Shown here one piece after another: positions 46,401-59,104 of a stretch of DNA of 64,000 nucleotides. The translations under genes and the position numbers were made by a program. Location: contig JAFREQ010000008.1 of NCBI GenBank assembly GCA_025331565.1, forward strand, positions 5,394,001 through 5,458,000, read 5' to 3'. The stretch is from Holacanthus passer. Its lineage: Eukaryota; Chordata; Actinopteri; Pomacanthidae. The number at the start of each line of letters is the position of its first letter. Positions within the stretch are counted from its first letter, which is position 1. The notes beneath the pieces were generated by a model. That model worked only from the letters and a program-made list of their open reading frames with translations. It made no database searches and had not been told where the DNA came from.

Positions 46401-47955
46401 TGTCATCTAAAACAATTCTAACTGTATTCAGACATGTTTTACAGCTGGGGTCTTTGAGATCCACAGTAATGTGTCATTTTCTCTATTGGACTTCTGATTA
46501 ACGTAATCACGTCAAAATCATGTCTATAAATGTCTCTTGTAAAATTGAGAGAAATCACAAAGTGTCAAGGGGATAAAACAATGTTACGTGTGTTTTTTGA
46601 ACAGGTAACGAGAGCCCGGTGTCTCTGGGACCCCAAACAGAACATTAGGGTTAATGGACAGTCAGAGTCTGGCCCTGGCTCTTCATCAGTTACTGCCAAA
46701 GACAGGTTGAGTGCATCAAGGTGTTTGAGGAGTTGACAGTTAATAGATGAGAAAACTGTCTCTGTGCTGGCTTTAACAAATACATGTAAAATAGCTACAA
46801 CATATGTGAAAAAAAACTCAACAATGTGGTCGAATACATAAAACTCTACATAAGAGACAAGTTTAGCGTAAATGTGCATGTTTTCCATTTTTTTCTCCTT
46901 CCTTTCTTCTCATCCATCTTTTCAATCCACCTGGCTGTCACCAGCCATCGCTCAGATTAATCACCCTGGAGGGACTTTTTATTGGCTGATCATCTCACAG
47001 CTGAGATTTCACGAGCACCCCCTGCCAATTCCTTCACTCCTATCATTACTCACACTTTTAAGATATTTATCATAAAACGCATTAGACTGTGCTCTCTTAA
47101 CATTTTTTTTCCGAGGCGCCTATTTTAAAGGCTCTGCCTGGCTGCGTTTTATTTCGACACAGCCATGGAGGGACCGGCTGGCTCTCCTCCCCATCCTCCA
47201 CCAGGCAGACGCTGCTTCTTTGTTTCATGCTTCAGTGCAGCGATCATTACAGACCCGGTGTCACTGGCTGCTTTGTAAAGTTACAGGGAACAGAGGATTA
47301 AAGGAATAACTACTCATATAATGGGGTAATAGAAATAATGACCCTTGACTTCATGCCACATCTAAAGGGAGAGGGATTTTTTTTGGCAAGGTTGTGGGGG
47401 GGTTGTTTTTTTGCTTTAAGGACGGCAGTATCACTGAAGGTTAAACGTGCCAAAGCGTAATGACATGGCTAATTTGGAAGCAGGTGTTGGAGAGTCCTAT
47501 AATGATTGAATGCAAATGAATAGTTTGTCACAGTTTAGTAACTAGAGGACATGAATGAATGAGCAGTCAAAGTAACATAACCACTGAACCAAGCAGCACA
47601 AATATCTGTTCATTATAATGCAAAGAAGCATTTATGTTTGGTATATAATATAAATAAGTTTGGAAAGAACAGGTTTGTATCTGATTTGGGATATGGCATT
47701 ATTAATACATAGTGGTACGCCAAGGGGTTCATCACTTCAGTCCACAATCAGTATCTCCATCAATTCTAATTACGAGCATAATGAAACTTGGATCAAGAGA
47801 AGATCCTTCCAGTAAAATAATAAGGTGCTGGAGCAGTTGTGTTTTTGCAGTAGTCTCTGTCTCTGGAGGGTGGGTGGGCCGGCTCTGAACACCAGACTGT
47901 GAAACACTTAATGTCTGTCTCTGCACTAGTCTGTTCACCCTCCATTTCACACCTG

Positions 47956-47956
<1 letters not shown>

Positions 47957-47990
<34 letters not shown>
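47957..47990. repeat. (CA)17 microsatellite
   Basis: A perfect dinucleotide run, the cleanest in the window. Confidence 0.95.
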
Positions 47991-47992
<2 letters not shown>

Positions 47993-48589
47993 ATTCACCA
48001 TTAGAATACTGAAACAAAGGCCATCAAATTTATTGGGCTCATTGCGTTGCACTTCTCCTCTTATGTGCTAATTGTGTTTGAATTACGGACACTTTTTTTT
48101 TTTTTTTGAGGTCAGAAAAGTTTCCTCTCTCTCACGCACACACACACAATAGGTTGCTCACCCATCTATCCTTTCTCAGCTGTGTTACTCCTCTCTCTTA
48201 TATATCCATGAATCTTGTCAGTGGTTTCCTGATGTGCCAAATATATCCCCCGCCCCTGGGAATCACTGCCACATTAGCTTCCTGATAGATACTGACGTTC
48301 CCATTGTGTAAGGCAAGTCTAATGAAATGATGATGATGATATTGACTGCGGGCTGCTTGCCAACCCTTCCCCCCTGCCCCCCGCCCTCTTCTCCACACAT
48401 GCAGCTATGGCCACAATTTAGCCTGAAAACAAGTTCTTTTTTTAACCTATCCAACCTCATTTACCTAACAACATGTGCAGGATTTTGCTCTTGTAGTCGT
48501 TCAATTTAAATCCTCAATAATGATGTTTATGTGCCTCCACGATCTGCTCATGTTCCTCTTGAATTCAAGTCAAATAGAAAGCGTGCTTG

Positions 48590-49430
48590 ACATTAAAAAA
48601 AACCAAACTGTGATAACAGAATCAATTGCGACACCTTAAGGCCTCTGACTTCTAAAGTAATTATAATGGGTTACACTTATCTAAATAGCCTCCTCTTATT
48701 GACTGCGTGTCCACGGCTTGATTAATCTTGGCAGAAAGTAAATTTTAAGCAGGAGATTAATAGTCCAGAGACTGTAACTTGCCTGTGTCCATAGGCTGGG
48801 GAGTGTAAACCTAATGTGGTGCTTGTTAAAGCTGAAAGGCTGCTAGTAAATGTCTCTGTTGGACACTTTCTAAAGGGAAAAAAAAGGCATGAGTCCAGGA
48901 GCAATTACACTGCAGCTAACCAAGTCTAAAGCCTCTGTGTGGTGATTACTATCATGCATGTTAAATGAACAAAATGACAGTAATCTAGTGCTCTATAGGC
49001 TTTCAAGTACGCTCTGCTGTTTTCTGCAGGATGAATATCACTGAGCAATTTTTCCTTCCCCCCGACTAGAAGCTATGTGGTGTTACAGGACAGGAAACAT
49101 GTGTCTGATGCTGCTGAAATTAAAATGATAAACAGCAACAATAATGGCACGATAACTGCTCGTGCTGGTGTTCGGCTGCTCTGTCATCTTAACACAGGCT
49201 TTTCTAATTCACTTAGCATTTTATCTCCGCGTCCCAGCACAGCAGAGCACATTATGTCAGCACAGAGCATGTATTTATCAGACAACCCTTTTCATCCGGC
49301 GAGAAATGACCTCTCACAGATGCACGACATTAAGCAACTATTCCTGACAGTAACAGCTTCTGATGTTTGTGGCTGGGACTTTGCTTACTGTGTAGAAATT
49401 CAGCAATGTGAGGGAGGGACACAGTAAGCA
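48590..49430. promoter_or_regulatory. candidate non-coding regulatory elements between gad1 and gorasp2
   Basis: Two unique blocks (about 48590-48930 and 49070-49430) are rich in homeodomain-type cores such as AGTAATTATAATGG, TTGATTAATCTTGG and GGAGATTAATAG. They have few simple repeats and no coding signature. They would be plausible distal elements of gad1. Only composition and motif content support this. Confidence 0.25.
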
Positions 49431-49810
49431 AGGTGGGGGGAGATATTTATCAAATTATGGACATTTTAATTTCTGGCCACTTCTTTGTTAATGTCTTCCT
49501 CGCCTTCCTCTGACTTGGTATCTGTGGTGTAAATGCCTGAACAAAAGTGCTTTGCAGCTTTGGTTGTAAATTCCTCAGAGGACTGAGGAAGTATAAATCT
49601 GAGAGAGCTATCCAGAACAGTGATCGCAGAGTTTTAAGGCGTCAGCAAGCTTCTGCTGAGATACAGAGTTTATTTATCTGCTTCTTGAAGGAGCAAGTGT
49701 CACCAAGTAAAGTATATTTCTCACTGGTGGTAAATAATAGATGTGAAGATCTGTTACAGCGAAGAAGTGATGAATGATTACAACTTTAAATTTGTATGCT
49801 GTTGATATTA

Positions 49811-50070
49811 AGGCTGCAGCTGATGATTGTTTTTATTATTGATTAATCTGCTGGTTATTTTCTCAATTATTTGATTTCTCATTTGGTCTGTAAAACATTA
49901 GAAAATAATGTGGAAATAATGATGTAGAATCCTGTTTTTCTTAACCAGAACTCCATAATGATATTCAATTTACTGTAATGAATGACAGGAAAAAGCTGCA
50001 AATCTTCACATTGGAGAAGCTGGAATCATCAAATGTTTAATATGTGTGCTTGAAAATTGACATAAATGAT
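49811..50070 (+). repeat. dispersed teleost repeat, copy B
   Basis: It starts AAGGCTGCAGCTGATGATTG and includes TATTCAATTTACTGTAATGA and CACATTGGAGAAGCTGGAAT. It shares order and sequence with copies at 10911-11215 and 53996-54310. Confidence 0.6.
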
Positions 50071-51084
50071 AGACATAAAAACATAAATCATGACGATCAA
50101 GTGACAAACAAAATTTCACTTCCTATGGTGTCTAAAAAAAACCCTTGATTTTGCTCATCTTACAATATGAAAACACCATAATAGGAGTCAGCAGGCAACC
50201 TACAGGATGCATCTGGTCTTGTAAAATGCAGCCACATTTGTGTCATTGTCAATATACACGAGAACCGAAAGGATTTGAAAACAATATTTCTGTTTCTAAT
50301 TAATAGTCAAATTAATAAGAATTGTCTTTCTCTTTCCCCGTCAGTGTTTGCACATTTTAAGCAGGAGAGAAAGGGCAAAATAATAATAATCATTATCACA
50401 ATGTTGGTTCAGACCACAGTGTCAAGAATAAAATCTTCTTGTCAGAATATATCACACCTGTGCTTCATCTCCTCTCTTCAAATATGCATTTTGAGCTTAA
50501 AGTATCATGAGCACAGCCTGCAGATAGATGAAATCAAGGTGAGCTCCAGTGGACACTGACAGGATAACTGATGATTGATGAGGAGAATCACAATGCCGAG
50601 CAGGTTTATTTCAAATTATTTGATAAGAGTTGCTGCACTACAGAGATATTCAGCTACATATACATTAATCTACTCCTTGAATGCATGTTCTTTACGGCAC
50701 TGATGAGGCCCCTTATTATCACTGCTGGATCACAGAGACAATTTCCTTCTGTCACATCTTTCCCTGACTCTTGTTCCTGCTCTGACATGATTATACGATC
50801 AAATCAAAAGCAGCTGGGATCTGAATAAAAAAATACTTCTAAAATAAAGCCGAGGTTATCTCTGAGTTTGCTCAGCTGTGTTAATGGTTATAGATGGTGA
50901 CAGGAAGCTACTAAGAGGCTCATTACTCAGCTTCCAGAAAATGTAAAGTGTCTTTATTCTTTATTCTACACATCTATAATCAACACTTTAAAAAAGTAGG
51001 ATGGATCAAACTCAAATCAAACTATACATATATATAAACTATATTATGAAGAAAACCACATGAAGAGATGCAACATTTTAATGT

Positions 51085-51285
51085 TTTAATGTAAAGTTTC
51101 TCAATGTACACCATCATGTTTTATGAGCTTATCATGCTTTGAATAAAATGTTAACTGCAAAGTCAGATAGGAGCAAAAATACAACATTTTCTGTTGTTAG
51201 TGGAAATACTCAAGTAAAGTACCAGAACCTCAAAATTGCACATGGAATTGTACACAAGTAAATGTACTTCACTTTCCAGCAGAAG
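51085..51285 (+). mobile_element. partial MITE copy
   Basis: Right-half sequence of the 12160-12680 family: GGAAATACTCAAGTAAAGTA, then GTAAATGTACTTCACTTTCC. Confidence 0.55.
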
Positions 51286-51834
51286 GTGTCAGACTTACTG
51301 CACAAACAAATAACACTTAACTCCTCGAAGACTTGGCTTGACTTGATAAAGCAAAAACATTCAGATCTCAACTTTTGATCTGGTGAAACCAAAAATGAAA
51401 CAGTCTGGCATATGACCTCCAGTTTGCCTGTGAAGACAAACCTGGTCCCCACTCTTGACTCCCCCCCCCACACACATCCTTGGTCCTGGACTCCATTAAC
51501 ACAACCTGTCATCAGCTTTTCTGAGTCAGTTTGTGGTAAATTGATCAAACACATATTGCTTTAGGAATATGCACCATGTGAGCACAACATAAACCTCAAA
51601 TAATTATGACACAACACTTGATTTTCCACAAGCAGTTAGTTAAAATTATGCTGTTTTTGTGGGAATTCACATGCAAATATGCAAAAGGAAACACGCAGTG
51701 AACTTCAGGCGTTTGGGCGCCTGATGCAGTTGATGATCCAGCCATGCAAACGCTAATTAATAACCCTGTATGATGATTAATTAGATTTGAAACAGGATCT
51801 TTGCAGGAGACATTTGAGCTGTCATCTCCTGCAG

Positions 51835-51971
51835 AGAGTGACGTCACAGCGGAAGTGAACCAGGAACCGCAGGAGAGAAAAAAAAAAACGCCGCACCGGT
51901 CCGGACGTTACCTGGTGGAGGGTCAGCTGCTGACAACACATCCACCCTGACAGACACACAACCAGGGGAAG
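51835..51971 (+). promoter_or_regulatory. gorasp2 proximal promoter/5'UTR
   Basis: It contains a perfect palindromic CRE (TGACGTCA, 51839-51846) followed directly by an ETS-type site (CGGAAGTG, 51850-51857), with local CpG enrichment (AACGCCGCACCGGTCCGGACG) and no TATA box. This is a typical housekeeping promoter layout, 115-130 bp before the start codon. Confidence 0.6.
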
Positions 51972-54900
51972 ATGGGAGGGTCTCAGAGCGTCCAGATCCC
52001 GGGTGGAGGAACTGAAGGATACCACGTACTCAGAGTAAGATCCGGTTTGATGTTGCGGTGAAACAGTAGCGTGTTTACCTGCAGACACACAGGAGCAGCT
52101 GGCTGACGATTTCTACACTACTACAGATTAATATTTATATTTATATATTGATTTAATGGCTGTTATTCGATATAGCGACAGAGAGTTTTTGCTAATTTGT
52201 CCCCAAATATCCCATCGTCTCTACCGGCTAGCTAAGTGCTAACTGCTATAGCTAGCTGTCAACACATCTGAGAGCATGCTAATGTTTGTAGTCTAGCTGG
52301 TGTTTGATTCATATTGTTGCATATAATAATTAATTTGTCTGGTGTTTTAAGTTGCATGACTCCATATGGCTTGACGTGGTTAATTAGTATACAAACATGT
52401 GCTACAACATTAGATGACGACTCTGTCCGTGATGTCAGTGAACGCCTCACCTGTACAACCGGACTGGTTACTACCTGTTCACATACTTTATCTGCAGGTG
52501 TGTCCTTCATTTTTACATAAAATGTTACCTGTTCCCTCACAAGAATGAGAAGGTAAATAGTTTAGTGTAGGGAACAGGTTTATATTTTATATAATCCTGA
52601 AGGACAACATGGAAACATGGGAATAATTTTTTTCACCTCAGTCCAAAACCTCCATATATTCAATTTGTTATCATAGAAGAGAAAGAGAGTCAGCAAATGT
52701 TCACATGTGAGAGCCTGGGATCTGTAAACTGAAAGCATTTCTGTTCAAAAATTTGCCTGATCAAATGTAAGAATACTGGGACACAAGGTTGGTATCAAGG
52801 CCAGTACTGACTATATTAAGATTATATTTAGTGATCAGGTATCAGGTGATAGTGCGTTTGTCAATGTCAGTATAATATTTTGTGTTCCTTCTATCAGTTC
52901 AGTTCATTCAATTTTTATTGCCACAGTATAATCACAGGTTCATGTTATAAGATATTCCTTTATTTATCCCACAGTGGGGAAATTCACACTTAGATTCACA
53001 GATAGATGTTTCCTGCAGTTACATATCCAGATTTTAATTTTTGTAGGATAAAGAGAGCCCTCATATCATGAGAGACAAAAGCTGAATCGGTGCTTAAAGT
53101 ACTACTACTTAAAGTTGTCCCTGTTTATTTTATGCATCTGTTTTGATCAAGTTTGCGGCATCAGCAGTCTAAACTCTGCTCGTCCATCTGTGCTTGAGGG
53201 AAGTTCACGTCGTCCCCTGCTGCACATATTGTAAGACAAGAACATCTGCTAAAAACTGCTAAGATGAAAGTTCAGCACTTTCCCTTTTTAGTTTTCGAAT
53301 CAGATATGTATTAGTCTAAAGGGAGCATATTTCTCTAGTCAGTAACAAAAGTATCATACAGTTGTACATTTGTGAGACTTAAGTCTCATCTTTATGTGGA
53401 TGTATAAATCTTCTGTAGTGTCTCATTCCCTCACAGGTAGAGATGGGAATTGATTAGATTTTATTGATACCAGTGCCATCATTGATTGTTTATCGGTCCG
53501 ATATTGACTGCCTTATTGATTCCTGATCAGTCATCTGTGTGGGGAAAAAAGTGAGCCTACACAGGGTTTCAGCATCAACACAACTGTTTTAATATCAAGA
53601 CACAGTGTAGAAACAGAGTAGAAAAGGCATGAATGTGACTCAGGTGTGCAAATGTTCCACCATTTAGGCACTGTTTGATTTGGAACCAGTTCTTAGCCGG
53701 AACTGGCTCTCGACTCCTATCTTTAAGCATGAAAGGGTTTTGCTGGCTGGGAGCTGATGGGTGAGTCGAGGTGGCTTTAGCCTGAGATCTAGTTGTAGCA
53801 ACAGTTTGTCTGTCATCAACTAAAATTGATGAAATGAGAGAATATTTGTACCGCATTCATTTTCATTTTGGTTTTCTTAGTCAAAAAAAATCTGCTAAGC
53901 CTCCCTGCATAGTGCTGATGTTATTATGACACAGAATATTTACCACTGACACCATTACAACATCAAGGCACAGTGGAATCACAGATTTATATTGTGTAGA
54001 GCTGCAAGTGATTATTTTCATGATCAGTTAATCTGCAGATTATTTTCATGATGAATTGATTAATCATTTAGCCTATAAAAAGTCACAAAAAAAATTGTGA
54101 AAAATGCTCATCACAATTTCCTACAGCCCAAAGTGATTTCTTCAAATCGCTTCTTTTGTCCAACCAACAGTTCAAAACCCAAAGACTTTTCATTTCATCA
54201 TAAATGACAGCAAATCCTTACATTTATATGTCTGACAAGAAGGTTGACATTTTTGCTTGAAAAAAGACTGAAACCGTCATCAATTGATTACCAAATCAGG
54301 CAACATTTTTCTAATCTTTTAATGTCTGTTATCCTCTTATCTTTATGATGCTGTATTTGACAGGTGCAAGAGAATTCCCCTGGTCACCGTGCAGGACTGG
54401 AGCCATTCTTTGATTTCATCATTTCTGTTTGTGACACTAGACTGGTAAGTTTACTATAGTGGCAGTAATGGAAATACTCATGTACTATTGGAAGTCTCAT
54501 ATAGTCTCATTGGTGTTATGACAGGTGATTTGAGTGTTTTGATCTCTGATAGAACAAGGACAATGACACCCTAAAAGAGTTGCTGAAGATGAACGTGGAG
54601 AGGCCCGTCAAGATGCTGTTATACAGCAGCAAGACGCTGGCAGTGAGGGAGACAACGGTCACACCCAGCACCATGTGGGGCGGCCAGGGGCTTCTGGGGG
54701 TCAGCATTCGCTTCTGCAGCTTTGAAGGAGCCAATGAAAATGTTTGGCATGTCTTGGTGAGTGTGTTGGTCTGACGCACACATATCCTGAAAGGGTCTGA
54801 CATGCAGCCTGTTTAGATATCATATCTGATTTTTGGATGTCTAATCATTCATGAGCTTGGAATTATAAGGTTTTAACTGGACTGATAAATATTGTATACT

Positions 54901-57579
54901 GAGCATCATTGATTTAAGCAAAACATATTTACATATTACATGTAACCCCAAATTGTTCATTAAAAATTGTAGCACAGAAGTACAAAATAAGTTTTTTTTT
55001 TCAGAAGTTGTTGCCATCAGCTAATGTGTTTGTATATGTTGTTTGAGTCCAGGAAGTGGAGCCAAACTCTCCCGCAGCCCTGGCTGGTTTGAGGGCCTAC
55101 ACTGACTACATTATAGGAGCCGACGCCGTCATGACTGAGGTAGTTGTTCTGCAGATTAGTAGTATCGCTGACTTGAAGTTGGCAACAGGTTGCCCTACCG
55201 TGTGTCTGTTCTTTCAACAGAGTGAAGATCTGTTCTCCATCATCGAAACCAACGAAGGGAAGGAGCTGAAGCTGTATGTTTATAACACAGACACAGACAA
55301 TTGCCGCGAGGTGGTCATCACTCCAAACTGTGACTGGGGTGGAGAAGGCAGGTATGATACTCATCAAGGAAATCGTCTATCTGAATTTTACTTCTGTTGC
55401 CAGTTGAAAGCCATGAATGTTGGTGTGACATTGTTTTACATACAGTACAGTTCCAGCGGCAAATGCCAATGGCGGGCTTATACCGACCTACTGGCCTTCT
55501 TCCTGTGAGTCAGATGACGTCATGTCTAACCCACACCTCCTTAAGATCAACTTTAAATGACAAAAAAAATATAAAATCAAATGGACACTTTTCACAACAA
55601 GGGTTATAAGTATTGGGTTTTTATGTTTATACACAGATATTTTTTCAGTCCAGAATTTGTCTTCAATCTAGGTTTGGTAGTTTTATTTAGATTATTATCT
55701 GTTTTTGATTCTGTATTTTTAATAGCATTGTTCAGACTAGGATTTTTTTGCAATGTAATTATGATTCTAATAACAAATTTTAATTTAAATTAAAATTGAT
55801 CATTTACATTAATTTGATAAAAAAAATAGTATAATCAAATTGAACACATAAACTAGAAACATGGTCATTTTGTTATATTTTACTGCATTTTATATTCATA
55901 CAGACTTGTCCTATTTTTCTAGTACATGGCAATGTCTGTTATACTGTATGTTGTAGTCTTTTCTGACTTTTCTGAGTAATTGTTAAAAGGAAACTTCAAA
56001 TGCTGTTGAATCCAGGTGTCTAATGACAGCAACAACAGCATTTTGTGGAAATGTCGCTGACCGGACAGTTTTTGAAATGTATTATGCTGTAACAGCTATT
56101 ACAGCTGATTTTATTTTAAAGTCATATCTTGGATCCCCCTGTAAGGTTTGAGGTTGTCATTTCACATCATCTTTAGGCTGCTGTGAAATGTTTGTGCCTC
56201 ACAGTATTTCTTTCTCTTCAGTCTGGGATGTGGCATTGGCTATGGCTACCTGCACAGGATACCTACACTGCCATTTTCAGAGGGCAAGAAGATTAGTTTC
56301 CCTGCACAGACTCCCAGTGAGCCAGCTCCTTCACCTAAAGATGGCTTCACAGAGGTAAGTCAGCATGTTAAACAAAGAAATAATCACATCCAGGCAAAAA
56401 CATTACGCATCTGGATTCCAGATCTTGTGAACATTTATTGAGATGAGGTCATTTTGTTTGCCAGGTCCATCTCTCTGCTGTCATTCCAACCGTTCCAGTC
56501 GCTGTGTCTTCTTCTGCATCCACTGGATTAGAGCAGTCTCTCACTGACTTGTCAGTCAGCTCTAACCCAACCTCTGTTGTTAGCAATCTGCAGACAGGTA
56601 CATTAGCATCTCTCTTGATCTCTGATCAAGATGTTGCTTGAAGAACAAAAAAACAATACACATAACAAACCAGGAGACACTTAAATACCTATATTCATCA
56701 TAGTTCTGTCAACATGTAACATGACAGGAGTTCCAGGAGTTCCTACTGTGCCACTGACCAGTCAAGTCCCGTCCTCACACAGCGTCCCCCTGTCTGTCAA
56801 CCCTGCTGCCACACTACCAGGTTAGTAGGCACTATTTTGGGAGGTTACAGCTCCTCAAAGACAGCTACTCTGAAAGCCAAACTTGTATGGCATTAGTCTA
56901 ACCCAGCATTGTCTAATATATATATATATATATTTGTTGCACAGGTTTAATGCCATTACCTGGAGGTCTTCCACCCTTTCCTAATTTACCAAATCTAAAT
57001 ATCAACCTGCCAGACATGGGCCAAGTATTACCACCTGGAGTTGGTGGATTACAACATGCAGGTATTGTTTTGTTCTTGGGTTACTTGAGGTCTGGTGTTA
57101 ATTTATTTTTCTGTGGTTCAACTAGGAGTTTATAAAACCTTTTACATTTGCAGCACTTAAAATCAAACATCTTCTCCAGGAAAAATCATGGAGCAAAATC
57201 ATTTTGAAATTGATGTGATTTATGGCTTAAAACTAGTTATCCACCACATCTGAACAAAGAACAGTCAGCAGAAATGAAATGAAGACATGGGATACTACAC
57301 TGTAGGTAAAGACTGACCTGCTGTAGTAGGTAACAGTTTTTGTTTGTGTTGGGCTCCACAGGTCTTCCCCCTCTCACCCTGCCAGGTGTGGTCCCTGGTG
57401 TAAGTCTGCCACCATCTGACTTTGTTCTTCCTCCACTCACCGCTAATGCTGTTACACAGGATACCACATTTCCCTCCTCCACTGTCCAAATGAACAGTTC
57501 ACTGACTAAAAGCCTCATCCCATCATCAGTGACCACCTGTGAATCAATAAATATCACAATGACTGCAGACTCATCTTAG
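51972..57579 (+). CDS. gorasp2: Golgi reassembly-stacking protein 2 (GRASP55)
   Basis: GRASP55 tethers medial Golgi cisternae and assists unconventional secretion and autophagy. Ten coding exons give 419 residues (human has about 452): 51972-52034, 54364-54444, 54553-54756, 55053-55139, 55221-55351, 56222-56354, 56465-56597, 56728-56820, 56945-57061, 57362-57579. The start MGGSQSVQIPGGG carries Gly2 for N-myristoylation. The GRASP region has two PDZ folds: about residues 15-105 (EGYHVLR, SPGHRAGLEPFFDF, WGGQGLLGVSIRFCSF) and about 111-208 (SPAALAGLR, DYIIGAD, LYVYNTDTDNCREV, GCGIGYGYLHRIP). The remainder is the Ser/Pro-rich regulatory tail (TGLEQSLTDLSVSS, LPPFPNLPNLNINLP), where the human protein is phosphorylated in mitosis. 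The tail is the most divergent and short part. The intron at 55140-55220 is only 81 nt and has no in-frame stop. Confidence 0.95.
52948..53010 (-). mobile_element. 3' tail fragment of a non-LTR-type retroelement
   Basis: ATAAGATATTCC, then TTTATCCCACAGTGGGGAAA, matching the tail at 46302-46400; located in gorasp2 intron 1. Confidence 0.5.
53443..53730. mobile_element. degenerate hAT-like repeat
   Basis: The left end is AGAGATGGGAATTGATTAGA and the right portion reads CCAGTTCTTAGCCGGAACTGGCTCTCGACTCC, like a known teleost element that begins AGAGATGGGAATCGAT and ends in a GGAACC-rich inverted end. It is located in gorasp2 intron 1. The superfamily is from memory. Confidence 0.4.
53996..54310 (+). 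repeat. dispersed teleost repeat, copy C
   Basis: It starts AGAGCTGCAAGTGATTATTT and includes GATTAATCATTTAGCCTATA and TTTTGTCCAACCAACAGTTC. It is a fuller version of copies A and B, ending about 50 nt before gorasp2 exon 2. Confidence 0.6.
56918..56933. repeat. (TA)n microsatellite
   Basis: A short TA run just upstream of the acceptor of gorasp2 exon 9. Confidence 0.8.
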
Positions 57580-58141
57580 CAGGAGCACCATTTAAGGTTG
57601 TCAGCTTGCTCTTAAGCCTTTACACAATAGAGCCAGTGTGTTAGCTGCAGCTCTGGGTGGACAAACTGCTCCCACACACTGTTTTCTTGTGTGTCGATTG
57701 CTGTGTCTCGAGGATACTGGAGCTACATTGATGGTCTTATTACATGCAGCAAGTGAATGTGTGTCCAGCAGCAGTTGTCCTGCTTCTTAAAAGCAGTTTG
57801 TTGATGACAGGAAAGGGAAAATGACAAGACTCATTTAAACCTTTCAGCACAGTTCAAAATATAGACTCAGCAGAACTACTTTCAATAGTCACAACTCAAT
57901 CAATCTAATAAATGTTTTAACACACGCTATATGAACTTTTTGAACTTGGTTCTAAAACAAAGTGTAAAATATGTGGGAAACAGGTTACTTTTAAATGTGC
58001 AAGTCAGTATCTTTGCATCTTTTCTTGTGGTCAAACTACTACGGAGCCCCTGAAGGGTCATGGTGGATTTTTTGATTTTAATTTCTTTTGCCTTCCTTCG
58101 CAATATTTTTTGCAGTTAGTGTGTTGGTCCATTCCAGTAAT

Positions 58142-58147
58142 AATAAA
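58142..58147 (+). terminator. poly(A) signal of gorasp2
   Basis: AATAAA lies about 560 nt after the gorasp2 stop and is the first clear signal downstream. Confidence 0.6.
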
Positions 58148-59098
58148 CTCCTAGTTGATGGAACATTCTGCAGATGCTGCAGAAAGGAGGGATGATGTGA
58201 ACCATAACATGCATTTATTAATCATTACTCCTTTCAAAAAGCAGAGCTCGGACAGTGAAGAGCCACCAACTACTGCAGCTGCTTTGCCTGGCTGTGGATA
58301 TAGTTATTGCTCAGACTGTGGCTGCCCTTGTGGTTGAATCTGTGATGATATGGATATGGATACAGTGACTAATGTTTACTGCTCCTGTCAATATTAGCCA
58401 AGAAAGCATTGTCAAGCCACAAGGAATTACAAACAGCCAGCACAATCATATCAATTCACTGCACACACACACAACCCTTACATGCAGTTAGTTATAAACT
58501 AATGTGTCACAGCCATAATAAAATCAAGCACAGCCATGGCTACAGTCACAATCACAGCAACATCATAATACAGCTCAGCCTTTCTCTAGGGATCAGAGGG
58601 AAAGCAAAATTCACTGCAAGTTTAAAAAAAAAAAAAAAAAAAAAAATCCCACCGTGACCTTTCAGGACTTCTTTAAACTACTGAAGGTCTTCAGGGGAAG
58701 ATGGGACAGTAACTTAAACTACTGGGGAATGTTTTTTTCTTTAGAAAAGCAAATTTGCCTTCTACGGTTAAATATGTAAAATGGGTTTGGTTTTGTACAG
58801 TAAGGAATTTGTAAAGTGAGATATTATGTCAATTAAACTGATGTATTTTCACTATCTCAGCCTCTACTTTTACACTCATCTCGTAAGTGAGGATCCTTTG
58901 TACACCCTGTAACAGTGCAGTACCAAACACAGCCACTGAGAGGCAGTAGAATCAGAGACTGGAGACAAATGCTGGCAGACTGCACCCTAAAGTTTAAAGG
59001 CGTATTGCCAGGTGATAAGTATGGATGTTAACTGCAGAATGAACAGGCTGATATATTCTACAGTACCATTCACTGGGAGAGAAAAACGTTTCCTGGCA
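58148..59098. other. gap between convergent gorasp2 and tlk1
   Basis: No gene is supported. It contains CACA and ACAGCCA-like low-complexity words at 58440-58560 and a poly-A run at 58624-58646, which may be the tail of a retroposed copy. Confidence 0.5.
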
Positions 59099-59104
59099 TT
59101 TATT
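59099..59104 (-). terminator. probable poly(A) signal of tlk1
   Basis: TTTATT on the plus strand (AATAAA on the minus strand) lies about 840 nt beyond the tlk1 stop, giving a 3'UTR of ordinary length. Confidence 0.5.

Larger units (their letters stand above)
46105..51834. other. gad1-gorasp2 intergenic region
   Basis: No gene is supported. Repeats are at 46302-46400, 47957-47990, 49811-50070 and 51085-51285. The segments 47100-47260, 48590-48930 and 49070-49430 look unique and GC-balanced and may hold regulatory elements. Confidence 0.55.

Noticed and set aside
47161..47280. ATG with TATTTTAAAG upstream and a Pro-rich start (MEGPAGSPPHPPP)
   Set aside because: Ends after a few dozen codons, no splice sites or poly(A) signal fit, and no family is recognised.
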